Below are positions 9,234 to 17,388 of a stretch of 64,000 nt of DNA, in pieces. The stretch is from an uncultured Sutterella sp. (GTDB lineage Bacteria; Pseudomonadota; Gammaproteobacteria; Burkholderiales; Burkholderiaceae_F), in contig CALXXT010000070.1 of the NCBI GenBank assembly GCA_944392755.1, positions 26,138-90,137 on the forward strand, in the 5' to 3' direction. The notes under the pieces are model-generated. The model was not told the DNA's origin and did no database searches. It saw nothing but the letters and a program-made list of their open reading frames with translations. A program made the position numbers and the translations under genes. Within the stretch, counting starts at the first letter, position 1. The number at the start of each line of letters is the position of its first letter.

Positions 9234-9451
9234 CATGCCCGCGTGCGCGATTAGATGAAACCCACTAGGGGAAAGCGCCTGCGGCGACGGCTGTTCGAGC
9301 AAACACTCATGCAAAAAGAAGCGCAAGGCCGCCGTCGACCGCTCGATCGGCATTCAAAATCAAGGAAAGCAAAGATGACGATCGAACCGCCGCGGACGCC
9401 GCAGAAGCGCCCGGAGATGCGAGCGCATCGAGAAAACGGAGAAAAAATCTT

Positions 9452-10555
9452 ATGGAAAACTACACCGTCACGCTCCCGCATTACAGCGTCGGTTCCCGCT
9501 GCTACGAAGAGCTCGGACCCGTCGCCGCCCTCTACGGCCGCAAAGTCGCCGTCGTCGGCGGCGAAACTGCGCTTCAGAAAGCCGGCGCACAACTGAAGGC
9601 CGCCATTGAAGCGGCCGGCCTTGAAGTGACCGAATGGTCCGTTTACGGCAAGGACGCCACGATGGCGAACGTGCGCCGCATCGTTGAAAGCGAAGGCGCC
9701 AAGGCGGCGGACATCGTCTTCGGGGTGGGCGGCGGCCGCGCGATCGATACGGTGAAGGCTGCGGCGGACTTCCTCGGGAAACCCTTCTTCTCCTTCCCGA
9801 CCGTCGCCTCGAACTGCGCGCCGATTTCGGCGATCAGCGTCATCTACCATGAAGACGGATCTCTCGACTGCTACCACTTTCCCAAGCGCTGTCCCGATCA
9901 CTGCTTCGTCAACACGAGCGTCATTCTCGACAGTCCCGAGCCGCTTTTCTGGGCGGGCATCGGCGACGCGCTCTCGAAGCAGATCGAATCCCAGCTTGCC
10001 AGCCGCGGCCGCAAGCTCGCCCACACGCCCCTCATGGGCGTTCAGATGGGCCTGATCTGCGAGGCGCCTCTGATGGAGTACGGCAGACGGGCGCTCGAAG
10101 ACTTCCGATCCGGCGTCGAGTCGGACGCCTTCGTGCAGGTCGTTCTCGACATCATCATCTCGACCGGGATCGTCTCCAACCTTGTGACGACGCGGGACGA
10201 CTACTACTACAACTCTTCGCTCGCGCACTGCTTCTACAACGCGTCGATGGTGCTTCCCGCCGTGCACAAGCACCTGCACGGCGAAGTGGTGAGCTTCGGG
10301 AATCTCGTCCTGGAAGCCGCGGACGGCTGCGACGAAGACCTCGAGCGCTTCGTGCGCTTCAACGCGTCGATCGGACTCCCGGTCACGCTTGAAGCGATCG
10401 ACATCACGAGCGAAGCCGATCTCGACGCCCTGATCGAGCGCGCCCCGTCGATCCGCGAATGGAAGTGCGTGCCTTATGAAATGACGAAGGAGAAGTTCCG
10501 AGCGGCAATTTTGAAGGCCGACGCCGCGGGCCGGGCTTTCCTTGCCCGTCGCTGA
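9452..10555 (+). CDS. Iron-containing alcohol dehydrogenase, GldA/HcxA-like
   Basis: 367 aa, the normal length of the glycerol-dehydrogenase branch. Such enzymes oxidise glycerol or reduce 2-oxo acids and other small carbonyls with NAD(P). The dinucleotide site has GVGGGRAIDTVKA, and the substrate region has FPTVASNCAPISAISV. Metal ligands are visible as Asp172 (GIGDALSK), His259 (SLAHCFYN) and the HKHLHG cluster at 272-277. The N-x-AP-I-SAISV segment resembles both GldA and E. coli HcxA, so glycerol specificity cannot be claimed. It is monocistronic: the terminator of bamD is upstream and a large hairpin follows. The 218 bp before it show no other gene. Confidence 0.85.
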   Translation: MENYTVTLPHYSVGSRCYEELGPVAALYGRKVAVVGGETALQKAGAQLKAAIEAAGLEVTEWSVYGKDATMANVRRIVESEGAKAADIVFGVGGGRAIDTVKAAADFLGKPFFSFPTVASNCAPISAISVIYHEDGSLDCYHFPKRCPDHCFVNTSVILDSPEPLFWAGIGDALSKQIESQLASRGRKLAHTPLMGVQMGLICEAPLMEYGRRALEDFRSGVESDAFVQVVLDIIISTGIVSNLVTTRDDYYYNSSLAHCFYNASMVLPAVHKHLHGEVVSFGNLVLEAADGCDEDLERFVRFNASIGLPVTLEAIDITSEADLDALIERAPSIREWKCVPYEMTKEKFRAAILKADAAGRAFLARR

Positions 10556-10580
10556 AGCTCCGGGAGATGAGGAGAAAGAG

Positions 10581-10627
10581 ACTGCCCGCGCGGCGTCCCC
10601 CGGTCGGGGCTTCGCCGCGCGGGCAGT
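10581..10627 (+). terminator. Large hairpin between convergent genes
   Basis: ACTGCCCGCGCGGCG pairs perfectly with CGCCGCGCGGGCAGT (15 bp), with an inner CCCC/GGGG hairpin in the loop. T runs on either side are poor (CTCTTTCTC on the minus side). It lies between the stops of the dehydrogenase and the MFS gene and probably ends both transcripts. Confidence 0.7.
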
Positions 10628-10649
10628 TCCTTGCTTCGACGAATCTCCT

Positions 10650-11933
10650 TCAGGCTTCCCGGGCGCGCCGCGCGCCCCGTTCGACGCGAATGAAGCCGAG
10701 CACGACGAGCGCCGCGACGAAGAAGAGCGCCGTCACGCCGATCGCGAGCCGGTGATTGTTCCCCGTCGCCCAAGCGACCGATCCGTAGGCAAGAGGCCCG
10801 ACGATCGCGGCGAGCCAAAGCGCCGTGTTCCAATAGCCGAAGAATTCCGCCGTGCGCGCCGGCGGCGCAAAAACGGCCGCCATGGCTCGCCCCGCGGACT
10901 GCGAACTGCCCATCGCAAGTCCCGCGAGATTTGCGGCCGCCCAGAAAAGCGCCCGACTTTGGGTCGTGGCGGCGATCCCCGCCATGGCCAGCCAAAGGAG
11001 GAGCGTAAGGCCGAGCGCCGCCTTGTGGCCGATTCGGTCCTGAAGCTTTCCAAAGAGATAGGCTCCGGCAGCGGCCGTGAAGTTGACGACGAAGACCATG
11101 AGAATCGTATCCTCGGTCGTGAACCCCATCACGGCGGAGGCGTAGACCGCCGAAAGCGAAATCACGACCGAAACGCCGGATTGATAGAGAAAGCCGCAGA
11201 CGGCGAGAAGTCCGAAATCGGGAAATTCGCGAAGGGAGAGCAGCGCCCGAAACGTGGCCGCGAGCGACGCCGTCGCGCCTTCGGCCGCATGGGTTTCGCT
11301 CGGCTTCGCCCGCTCCTTGAGCCAAAGGAAGGTGGGAGTCGAGGCGAGCATGAAGACGACGGCGGTTGCTGCAAGCGTTGCCGAAACGCAGGCATCGAGT
11401 CCGAACCCGTGCTTGGGTCCGAACTGCACGATCACGAGCGCACAGCCGAGAGTGGCAATGCCGCCAAGGTAGCCGAACGACCAGCCGAGGCCGGAAATTC
11501 TCCCGACGCTCTCGGGCTTCGAAAGCTCCGGCAAAAAGGCCGAATTGAGGGTCTCGCCCAGGATGTAGCCGAGATTCGAGAGAAGCACCATGGACGCCGA
11601 CCAGACGATGGTTCCCGGTCCCGAGAAGGCGAGACCGAAGGTGCCGAGCACGGCAAGCGCCGTCGCCGCGAAGAGCCACGTCTTTTTGTTCGCATGCCGA
11701 TCGGCCAGTCCGCCGACAAAGGGCATCACGAGAACGCCGAGCGCATTGCTCGCCGCCACGACCACCGTCCAGAGGAACGTCGCCCACTCGGCGTTTCCCG
11801 CCACCACGCCGACGAAGTAAGCGTTGAAGACGGCCGTCATCACGACCGTCGTGTAGCCGGAATTCGCAAAGTCGAATGCGGCCCAGGACCAAACCTCGCG
11901 GGTTGTCACCCCGGCCTGAAGCGACGCCTTCAT
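10650..11933 (-). CDS. MFS transporter of the UMF1/Atg22-like family
   Basis: 427 aa with about 12 hydrophobic segments. The opening REVWSWAAFDFANSGYTTVV is the signature of the UMF1/Atg22-like branch of the major facilitator superfamily, whose fungal members export amino acids from vacuoles. The MFS loop 2-3 motif appears as GGLADRHANKK. Its start overlaps the upstream deacetylase stop by 4 bp (ATGA), so the two proteins are translationally coupled. An obvious idea is export or import of the deacetylase substrate or product (for instance a polyamine), but nothing in the sequence proves the cargo. Confidence 0.85.
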   Translation of the reverse strand: MKASLQAGVTTREVWSWAAFDFANSGYTTVVMTAVFNAYFVGVVAGNAEWATFLWTVVVAASNALGVLVMPFVGGLADRHANKKTWLFAATALAVLGTFGLAFSGPGTIVWSASMVLLSNLGYILGETLNSAFLPELSKPESVGRISGLGWSFGYLGGIATLGCALVIVQFGPKHGFGLDACVSATLAATAVVFMLASTPTFLWLKERAKPSETHAAEGATASLAATFRALLSLREFPDFGLLAVCGFLYQSGVSVVISLSAVYASAVMGFTTEDTILMVFVVNFTAAAGAYLFGKLQDRIGHKAALGLTLLLWLAMAGIAATTQSRALFWAAANLAGLAMGSSQSAGRAMAAVFAPPARTAEFFGYWNTALWLAAIVGPLAYGSVAWATGNNHRLAIGVTALFFVAALVVLGFIRVERGARRAREA

Positions 11934-12901
11934 GACGGCTCGGGCGTGCGGAGCAGCGCCTGCAGATGCGTGACGGCCGAGCGGGCGAGACTTCCGATCG
12001 AGTAGCCGCCCTCGAGCACGCTCACGAGCCGCCCCTCGCAGACGACGGTCGCCGCTTCAACGAGACGCCGAGTGAGATAGGCGTAGTCAAGTTCGGTCGC
12101 CTTCAGCTGCGCCATCGGTTCTTCGGAATGCGCGTCGAAGCCCGAAGAGCAGAAGATCAACTGCGGGCGGAAGCGCTCAAGCTTGGGAAGCCAGTCCGTC
12201 TCAAGAATTTCTCTGAGAACCGCCCCGTCCGCCCCGGCCTCGACGGGCGCCGCCTCGACGTTCATCGGCGTGGGCTCCATGCGGCGGTTCGGATAGAAGG
12301 GCCACTGAAAGATGGAAAAGAATCGAATCTTGGGGTTGCCCGCGACGATCTCCTCGGTGCCGTCGCCGTGGTGAGCGTCGAAGTCGATGATGGCGACGCG
12401 CTCGAGCTTGAAGCGGCGGATGGCGTAGAGCGCTCCGATCGCCACGTTGTTGAGGTAGCAGAATCCGGCCGCGCGCCCGCGGGATGCATGGTGGCCCGGC
12501 GGGCGGACCGCGCAGAAGGCGTTTCGCACGCTGCGCTCGAAAAGCGCATCGACGGCCCGCACGACGGCGCCCGCGCTCGCCAGGGCGCAGCGGAAGGTGT
12601 CGGGACCGACCTTGGTGTCGGGTTCGCTGAAGCGGCGCTGAGCCTCCGGGTCGCCGTCGGAGGCCCGCTCCAGGGCTTCGACGTAGTCGGCATCATGAGC
12701 GAGGAGAACGACGTCTCTCGGCGCCGGCCCGCAGTCGACCCGCCGCACGAAGCGGTCGAGCCCGCCCGCAATCATTCGGGTTTCGATCGCCTCAAAGCGC
12801 TCCGGCGTTTCGGGAGCTTCGGGCAGCGGGTTCGGTCGGTCGACAAGCTGATGCGTGAAAAATCCCGTCGGCAGACGCATCCAATCCGGCAGCGTGGTCA
12901 T
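11930..12901 (-). CDS. Histone deacetylase-family amidohydrolase
   Basis: 323 aa, a complete HDAC/AcuC/acetylpolyamine amidohydrolase fold. The charge-relay segment PPGHHASRG and the zinc ligands in DFDAHHGDG and SSGFDAHSEEP are all intact, as is the C-terminal EGGYSIG loop. Bacterial relatives deacetylate acetylpolyamines, acetoin-pathway proteins or other N-acetyl amides. FSIFQWPFYP and the class II layout resemble deacetylases of the acetylpolyamine branch. It is first in a two-gene unit with the UMF1 transporter. No strong ribosome site precedes the ATG at 12901. Confidence 0.87.
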   Translation of the reverse strand: MTTLPDWMRLPTGFFTHQLVDRPNPLPEAPETPERFEAIETRMIAGGLDRFVRRVDCGPAPRDVVLLAHDADYVEALERASDGDPEAQRRFSEPDTKVGPDTFRCALASAGAVVRAVDALFERSVRNAFCAVRPPGHHASRGRAAGFCYLNNVAIGALYAIRRFKLERVAIIDFDAHHGDGTEEIVAGNPKIRFFSIFQWPFYPNRRMEPTPMNVEAAPVEAGADGAVLREILETDWLPKLERFRPQLIFCSSGFDAHSEEPMAQLKATELDYAYLTRRLVEAATVVCEGRLVSVLEGGYSIGSLARSAVTHLQALLRTPEPS

Positions 12902-13149
12902 GGGGCTTGATGGGGCGCCCGATGCAAGAGCGCGGCGCCGCGTTGATGTTGACGTCTACGAGGTTAGCACGGCTCACGCGATGCGCGAAGCTTCCCGACT
13001 CCGCCAACCGCGCCCGTCGGCTCTCGGCAAGCTCCGCACGCGCCGAGCGGCGAAACTCTTGAACGGAAACCGGCCGAAGCTCCATGTTCCGGGGTAGGCC
13101 CGCTTTGCGGCTCGGGCGTCGAAAGGCATTCCAATCCCGCCCCGCAAGC

Positions 13150-13170
13150 GCCGGAGCGCAACGCTCCGGC
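13150..13170. repeat. Perfect 9-bp inverted repeat
   Basis: GCCGGAGCG, CAA and CGCTCCGGC. No T run follows on either strand, so it is not a standard terminator; it could be an operator or a remnant. Confidence 0.5.
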
Positions 13171-13252
13171 ATTCTCGTCCGAATGAGGCGGGCTTTATGT
13201 CGCAGTTGGTAAATTCCGACGATTTCCGCCTCGAACGAGCTCGAGCCGCCGA

Positions 13253-13258
13253 TACAAT
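13253..13258 (+). promoter_or_regulatory. Candidate -10 element for mltB
   Basis: TACAAT lies 38 bp before the mltB ATG. The -35 region is poor, and no other good -10 is seen near the gene. Confidence 0.35.
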
Positions 13259-13291
13259 CAATGATCGACAAACATTGGAGGCGCATAGGTG

Positions 13292-14410
13292 ATGCTCCTG
13301 AACTCCGCTTCCCGCTTTTTCGGCGCCTTCACGGCCGCGGTCCTTCTCGGCCTTTCCTTCGGCTCGCAGGCCTCGCCCTCGGAAGATCCGCGTGCTTCAA
13401 GCGTCCGCTCGAGCCCGGCCGCATCCGACTATCTCAGCCGCGCGGACGTAAAGGCCTACCTGAAGCGCTTGAGCGAAGAAAAGAAAATTCCGCTCGCCTG
13501 GCTTGAGGCGGAAGTGGCCGTTGCCCGCTACTCGCCCGTTTCCGAGCGGCTCATGACGCCGAAGCCCAAAGCCGACCGAAAGACGACGCCCGAGCGCAAC
13601 TTCCGCCTCTACGAACGCAATCTCGTCGACGACGAGCGCATTGAGCGAGGGCTCGACTTCATCGAGAGAAACCGCGCGGTGCTGCGCCGAGTTTCCGAAG
13701 ACACGGGAGTGAGCCCCTACGCCGTCACGGCCATCATCGGCATCGAATCGATCTATGGACGCAACATGGGGCGCTTTCGGGTGCTCGACGCGCTGATGAC
13801 GCTCTCCTTCGACTACACGCGCCGCGCGAAGTACTACCAATCGGAACTTGCGAGCTTTCTGGAGTTCTGCTGGCGCGAACAGGTTTCACCCATTTCCGTC
13901 ACGGGATCCTTCGCCGGCGCGCTTGGTCTCGGACAGTTCATGCCCGCATCGCTCAACGCCTACGGGCGGGACGGCGACGGCGACGGCAAGATCGACATCG
14001 TGCATTCCGAACCCGACGGCATCGCCTCGGTCGCGAACTTCCTGCGGGTGCACGGTTGGATCACGGGCGAACGGCCGCTCTACAAAGTGGAAGCCAACCC
14101 CGTCATCTTCCAGAAAACGGGTTCGGGCGGCATTCGTCCCCACACGACGGTGGGCTCGCTCCTCAAAGCAGGCGTAAAGCCCCTGGAAAAGCTTCCCCTC
14201 AAAGTCGAAGAGCCCGCGCTTCTCGTCGATCTTCCCTGGATCTCCAAAGACGACGACAAGGGCGTCGACTACTACATCGGCACGGGTTCCTTTTCAGCGA
14301 TTCTCCACTACAACCGCAGCTACTTCTATGCAGCGGCGGTGACCTTCCTCGCCTACAGGCTCGAAGAACTCCACGAAAAGCTCCTCGCGGACGAGCGCTC
14401 GGACGGTTGA
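13292..14410 (+). CDS. mltB: Membrane-associated lytic murein transglycosylase B
   Basis: 372 aa. The enzyme cleaves peptidoglycan glycan strands, leaving 1,6-anhydro-muropeptides in the periplasm. A signal peptide spans about residues 1-28 (FFGAFTAAVLLGLSFGSQA) without a lipobox, so it is probably soluble or loosely bound. Catalytic Glu152 sits in GIESIYGRNMG, and the MltB hallmark GALGLGQFMPAS follows. DGDGDGKIDI is an EF-hand-like calcium site known in this family. GGAGG precedes the start; GTG at 13289 (7-bp spacing) and ATG at 13292 (10-bp spacing) are both possible. Confidence 0.93.
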   Translation: MLLNSASRFFGAFTAAVLLGLSFGSQASPSEDPRASSVRSSPAASDYLSRADVKAYLKRLSEEKKIPLAWLEAEVAVARYSPVSERLMTPKPKADRKTTPERNFRLYERNLVDDERIERGLDFIERNRAVLRRVSEDTGVSPYAVTAIIGIESIYGRNMGRFRVLDALMTLSFDYTRRAKYYQSELASFLEFCWREQVSPISVTGSFAGALGLGQFMPASLNAYGRDGDGDGKIDIVHSEPDGIASVANFLRVHGWITGERPLYKVEANPVIFQKTGSGGIRPHTTVGSLLKAGVKPLEKLPLKVEEPALLVDLPWISKDDDKGVDYYIGTGSFSAILHYNRSYFYAAAVTFLAYRLEELHEKLLADERSDG

Positions 14411-14551
14411 AAAAAGAGCGCTTTGCGCGCGGCCGTTTTTTTGGTAACCTTCGCTCGCTTTTTCAACCACGCAACTCGGACGAACCATGAGCGAGCGAAG
14501 ACCTTCGCGGAAATCCTTATTCCCCGTTGATCCATTGATTGGGAGAGCCTC

Positions 14552-15535
14552 ATGCTGATCGGCGTGCTTCTCGGCGTCGCAGCCGGCGCCCTTTGGGGAC
14601 TCATCTACCTCGCGCCCCTCATGGTCCCGGAATACAACCCCATTCTCCTTGCCCTCGGGCGGTTCGTCGTCTACGGGCTCGTCTCCCTCCCCTTCCTTTG
14701 GATATTTCGCCGCGAACTGGCGAAATTCACCCGTCGGGACTTCTTCGACGCCTTCTGGATGCCGATGGTCGGCAACATCATCTTCTACGCGCTTCTCACG
14801 TCGAGCATCCGTCTTTCGGGCGCTCCGCTCGCGGGCATGCTCATGGCGACGATTCCGGTGCTCGTCGCCGTCGTCTCCAACATCCGATACGCAGCGCACG
14901 GCCGCGCCGCTCCATGGCGGCGCGTCGTGCCGCCCGTCATGCTTATTTTCGGCGGACTCGTTTTCGCCAACTGGTCCGAATTCGAGCTTCTCACCCAAAC
15001 GGCGGGCGAAGAGGGATTTTGGGAGGGGGCCGGCCTCGGCGTGCTCTTCGTCATCGCCTGGACCTGGTTCTCGATTGCCAATGCCGAGTGGCTTGTCGCC
15101 AATCCCGAAAAGAGCCCTTACGCCTGGACCGCGCTTCAGGGCGTGATGATCCTTCCCGTCGCTTCCATTCTCTTCATCGTGGGAGCCGGACCTTTCGGCA
15201 TGCTCGACACCTCGGCCGGGCTTCTGGGCCCAGCGCCCGTGCGCTTCCTGCTCGTTCTTCTCATGCTCGGAACGCTCTGCTCGTGGCTCGCCATGATCTG
15301 CTGGAACAGCATGAGCCAGCGGCTGCCCTCCGCCCTTTCGGGGCAGCTGATCGTCTTCGAGTCGATCTTTGCCGTCGTCTACGCGCTCATCTATCGCGGA
15401 GAAACGCCGGCGCTCACCATGATCGCGGGCTTCATCGTTCTTCTTGTCGGCGTTCTCGGCAGTCTGCGCGCCTTCCGCATGCCCCTCGAGCCGCACGGAC
15501 CCAAGAAGACGCATCCGGTCCGTGCCGCCCAGTAG
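14552..15535 (+). CDS. EamA-family (DMT superfamily) transporter
   Basis: 327 aa with about ten hydrophobic helices arranged as two EamA repeats, the layout of RhaT/YdcZ-like drug/metabolite transporters. ALWGLIYLAPLMVPEYNP and PLAGMLMATIPVLVA in repeat one, and GQLIVFESIFAVVYALIYRGE in repeat two, are typical. Homologues export amino acids or other metabolites across the inner membrane; the cargo here cannot be inferred. GGGAGAG precedes the ATG. It is convergent with the next gene, with only 4 bp between the stops. Confidence 0.85.
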   Translation: MLIGVLLGVAAGALWGLIYLAPLMVPEYNPILLALGRFVVYGLVSLPFLWIFRRELAKFTRRDFFDAFWMPMVGNIIFYALLTSSIRLSGAPLAGMLMATIPVLVAVVSNIRYAAHGRAAPWRRVVPPVMLIFGGLVFANWSEFELLTQTAGEEGFWEGAGLGVLFVIAWTWFSIANAEWLVANPEKSPYAWTALQGVMILPVASILFIVGAGPFGMLDTSAGLLGPAPVRFLLVLLMLGTLCSWLAMICWNSMSQRLPSALSGQLIVFESIFAVVYALIYRGETPALTMIAGFIVLLVGVLGSLRAFRMPLEPHGPKKTHPVRAAQ

Positions 15536-15539
15536 CTTT

Positions 15540-16229
15540 TCAGTGGATTTGAACGCGTAGCGATCCGACGCCGTTGACGCCCGCGAGAATGAGGTCGCCG
15601 CGCTTGACGGGGCGTGCGCCCGCCGGCGTTCCCGTAAAGACGACGTCGCCCGGTTGAAGCGTCCAGGTCTTTGAAATTTCGGCAATGATCTCCGCTGCCG
15701 ACCAGGTCATCTCGCCGGTGGATCCGTGCTGCCGGCGCTCGTTCCCGACATAAAGGTAAAGGTCGGCGGGAGCCGGCATCGGCGAGCGGTAGTCGGGCCG
15801 AACGTACGAGACGGGGGCCGATCCTTCGAAAGCCTTCGCGCGCTCCCAGGAGGAGCCGGCGGCGGCAAGCCGGCCGCGCAGTTCGGGCTTCGTGAAGTCG
15901 ATCCCGACGCACCATCCCCAGACGGCGTCGGCCGCCTCCTCGAGCGACATCGCACGGCCGCCCTTCGAGAGGCAGGCGACAAGCTCGACCTCCGGCATGA
16001 GCGGTTCCTCGTCCTCCTCGACCGCCATGTCGAACACATCGTTCGGTCCGATGGGCACCACGGCGTCCGCAGGTTTCATGAAAATGTGAAGCTGCGGCTT
16101 CGCGCCCGGAGTCCCCGCCTTGGCGTAGCTGCCCGCCACGCAGAAGACGCGGCGCACAGGAAAAAATTCGTAGCGTTCATCCTGAACGGGAATGACGGGC
16201 TGAGCGGGCGGAGCGAAAAGAAACGGCAT
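15540..16229 (-). CDS. Fumarylacetoacetate hydrolase-family protein
   Basis: 229 aa, the short FAHD1/fumarylpyruvate-hydrolase form. Family members hydrolyse C-C bonds of acylpyruvates or decarboxylate oxaloacetate with Mg or Mn. The metal-site core PEVELVACLS (Glu-x-Glu) and the C-terminal GDVVFTGTPAGARP loop are present. The usual GNDVSARD/DLT segment appears as GIDFTKPELR, and the histidine often seen before the Glu-x-Glu motif is replaced (LMPEVEL), so catalysis may differ. The gene stands alone, divergent from pssA. Confidence 0.82.
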   Translation of the reverse strand: MPFLFAPPAQPVIPVQDERYEFFPVRRVFCVAGSYAKAGTPGAKPQLHIFMKPADAVVPIGPNDVFDMAVEEDEEPLMPEVELVACLSKGGRAMSLEEAADAVWGWCVGIDFTKPELRGRLAAAGSSWERAKAFEGSAPVSYVRPDYRSPMPAPADLYLYVGNERRQHGSTGEMTWSAAEIIAEISKTWTLQPGDVVFTGTPAGARPVKRGDLILAGVNGVGSLRVQIH

Positions 16230-16344
16230 CGGGAAGAAACTCCGGAGAAAGTCATATGCAGGGCCTGAAATTTTAACGGCTTTGCGGCTCTGCGCACTTC
16301 GCCCGTCAATCCTGCGTCAAACCTCACCCGGCGCGCTTCCCGCT

Positions 16345-16350
16345 AAAATG
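16345..16350 (+). promoter_or_regulatory. Candidate -10 element for pssA
   Basis: TAAAAT within CTAAAATGGACGG, 71 bp before the pssA ATG. The same 13-base string occurs upstream of the radical SAM gene (40108-40120). Confidence 0.35.
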
Positions 16351-16420
16351 GACGGAATGTTCAACGGGGGCCCGCCTGCGGGCGCCGCTCCGTCACACTC
16401 AAGAAGGACCGAGTCCAACA

Positions 16421-17275
16421 ATGAATCAGCAGACTCCGCGCCGCGAAAGCCTCGCCTCCATCGGTCAGCGCCGACTTCACGCCGTGCGCACCAAGGGCAT
16501 CTACGTGCTGCCGAACGCCTTTACGGCCGCCTCGCTCTTCGCCGCCTTCTACGGCATCATCCAGGCCATGAACGGCGAGTTCGGCACGGCCGCGATCGCC
16601 GTCTTCTTCTCGATGGTTCTCGACGGCATGGACGGCCGCGTGGCCCGCCTCACGCACACGCAGAGCGAGTTCGGCGTTCAGATGGACAGTCTTGCCGACG
16701 CGGTGGCTTTCGGCGTTGCGCCCGCCCTCATCATTTATGAATACGCGCTCTCGGGACTCGGCAAGCTTGGATGGGCCGCAGCCTTCATCTACGCCTTCTG
16801 CGCCGTGCTGCGCCTCGCCCGCTTCAACTGCAACGTCGGCGTCGTGAGCAAGAGCTGGTTCCAGGGGCTTCCCTCGCCGGCCGCCGCCGCGCTTGTCTGC
16901 GGCTTCGTTTGGCTTGCCGTCGAGAATCACCTCCCCGACTGGTTCATCCCCTATCGGAGCACCGCAGCCTTCATCATCACGCTCTACGCCGGCCTTACGA
17001 TGGTGAGCAACGCTCCCTTCTTCTCGGGAAAAAGCATCACGGTCGTGCGCACGATTCCCTTCTGGGTCGTGATCGTTCTCGCAGCGCTTTTCATCATTGT
17101 TTCGAGCAACACTTCGCTCTCGATCTTCGTGCTCTTCTGCATTTACGCGCTCACGGGCTACTTCTACGAATTCTGGTGCTGGTGGCGCGGCCGTCCGAAT
17201 CCGATCCAAGCCGACCTTGCCGCGCAGCAGGCGGCTGAAGCCGCAGCGCAGTCCGCCGACAAGACGACGCCCTGA
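16421..17275 (+). CDS. pssA: CDP-diacylglycerol-serine O-phosphatidyltransferase
   Basis: 284 aa. It makes phosphatidylserine from CDP-diacylglycerol and serine in the inner membrane. The CDP-alcohol phosphatidyltransferase signature D-G-x2-A-R-x8-G-x3-D-x3-D is perfect, starting at Asp71 (DGRVAR ... SEFGVQMDSLAD). About eight hydrophobic helices follow. This is the membrane-integral type, unlike the E. coli phospholipase-D-like PssA. The product feeds Psd, encoded 2.6 kb downstream on the other strand. A terminator follows at once. Confidence 0.95.
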   Translation: MNQQTPRRESLASIGQRRLHAVRTKGIYVLPNAFTAASLFAAFYGIIQAMNGEFGTAAIAVFFSMVLDGMDGRVARLTHTQSEFGVQMDSLADAVAFGVAPALIIYEYALSGLGKLGWAAAFIYAFCAVLRLARFNCNVGVVSKSWFQGLPSPAAAALVCGFVWLAVENHLPDWFIPYRSTAAFIITLYAGLTMVSNAPFFSGKSITVVRTIPFWVVIVLAALFIIVSSNTSLSIFVLFCIYALTGYFYEFWCWWRGRPNPIQADLAAQQAAEAAAQSADKTTP

Positions 17276-17306
17276 CGCCGCCGTCTTCCGACCGCTCGAA
17301 GAAATG

Positions 17307-17339
17307 CGCCGCGCCGGGCACTCTCCGCGCGGCGTTTTC
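17307..17339 (+). terminator. Rho-independent terminator after pssA
   Basis: CGCCGCG pairs with CGCGGCG across a GC-rich loop, followed by TTTTC T. It lies 30 bp after the pssA stop. Confidence 0.75.
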
Positions 17340-17388
17340 TTAGGATGGAAGTCCGCTCCTTTTCAACTCTCTCTTCGGAATTTCAGTC

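Larger units (their letters stand above)
12902..13288. other. 387-bp intergenic region between the deacetylase and mltB
   Basis: No convincing gene was found on either strand; the open frames here have shadow-like Arg/Ala composition. It holds a 9-bp perfect hairpin with a CAA loop (13150-13170), a GCCCGC/GCGGGC pair around it, and a likely mltB promoter at its right end. It presumably carries divergent promoters. Confidence 0.6.

Noticed and set aside
9255-9451. Small basic protein upstream of the alcohol dehydrogenase gene
   Set aside because: The open frame continues out of frame into the dehydrogenase gene, has no ribosome site and is Arg/Lys-rich by chance of composition.
12792-13286. 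164-codon minus-strand frame in the gap before mltB
   Set aside because: It overlaps the deacetylase start, begins inside the mltB promoter and shows no domain or codon pattern of a real gene.
14411-14443. Terminator after mltB
   Set aside because: A T run is present, but the preceding stem (GCGC/GCGC) is only 4 bp, too weak to list as a terminator.
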